Assembly (NCBI RefSeq): GCF_900258505.1
Contig: NZ_LT984895.1
Location: forward strand, 22,622 to 86,621
From: Brachybacterium timonense
Lineage (GTDB): Bacteria; Actinomycetota; Actinomycetes; Actinomycetales; Dermabacteraceae
DNA length: 64,000 bases
Direction: 5' to 3'
The translations under genes and the position numbers were made by a program. The notes below the pieces were generated by a model. The model saw only the letters and a program-made list of their open reading frames with translations. It made no database searches and had not been told where the DNA came from. Below, piece by piece: positions 63,961 to 64,000 of this stretch. Numbering within the stretch: position 1 is the stretch's first letter; every line of letters begins with the position of its first letter.

Positions 63961-64000
63961 CCTCTCTCTCACGTTCGCGCTCGCCGCGGCCTGCCCGCGG

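Overview
The window is high-GC DNA with tightly packed genes, GTG/ATG starts, AGGA-type ribosome sites and hairpin terminators without T-tracts. This is the style of a GC-rich actinobacterium. A gluABCD-type amino-acid importer, a Corynebacterium-type ArsR cysteine pair, DUF2871 and HsmA-family membrane proteins, and many LacI/ROK sugar regulators suggest a Micrococcales member such as a Dermabacteraceae/Brachybacterium relative. That placement is inference. Most genes are chromosomal housekeeping or metabolic genes. I see no IS element, prophage, CRISPR array, rRNA or tRNA.

Layout. 1-2.2 kb: arsenite efflux (Acr3) divergent from ArsR, then fdhD. 2.5-9.6 kb: a small SRPBCC protein, a gene-free stretch full of repeats, a gluABCD-like amino-acid ABC transporter, an HMP/pyridoxal kinase and GtrA. 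9.6-23 kb: PLP aminotransferase, a DUF4352 lipid- or wall-side protein, FadB, a P2-type cation ATPase, GH13 alpha-glucosidase, a phosphatidylcholine-synthase-like enzyme, an unknown membrane protein and a short Hsp70. 23-24 kb: a broken thiolase joined to an apparent acyl-CoA dehydrogenase tail. 24-31 kb: HsmA, PdxH, SRPBCC, GH25 lysozyme, glutamine amidotransferase, serine hydrolase, GNAT and pyroglutamyl peptidase. 31-41 kb: a DnaA-box cluster, rhomboid protease, AlkX-like winged helix protein, MMPL exporter, cyclophilin, a membrane protein, GNAT and glutamyl-Q tRNA(Asp) synthetase. 41-50 kb: TerC, a degenerate ROK regulator, UDP-sugar dehydrogenase, an NAD(P) epimerase, a lipoprotein, M20 peptidase, NrtR-like NUDIX and GlpX. 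50-60.6 kb: a sodium/solute symporter with a 43-residue partner, then a LacI-controlled cluster (LacI, YesL-like, two CUT1 permeases, a sugar-binding lipoprotein, GH51 arabinofuranosidase and a secreted beta-propeller enzyme) that reads as an arabinan/arabino-oligosaccharide locus. 60.6-64 kb: a lipoprotein, DUF2871 and an amino-acid permease whose 5' end runs into poly-G.

The strongest unexplained signal is in the intergenic DNA. At least eleven loci carry short direct repeats with a 59-62 bp period, and many others have periods of 8-45 bp. In about eight cases one copy spans a gene's stop codon, so the gene's 3' end has been copied into its own downstream region. In several loci only about 15-37 bp is conserved and the DNA between copies is unrelated. 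A second dispersed signal is a ~70 bp imperfect palindrome with arms around ATCGGTACTGGA, present three times. Both recur across functionally unrelated genes, so they look like properties of the genome rather than of any one operon.
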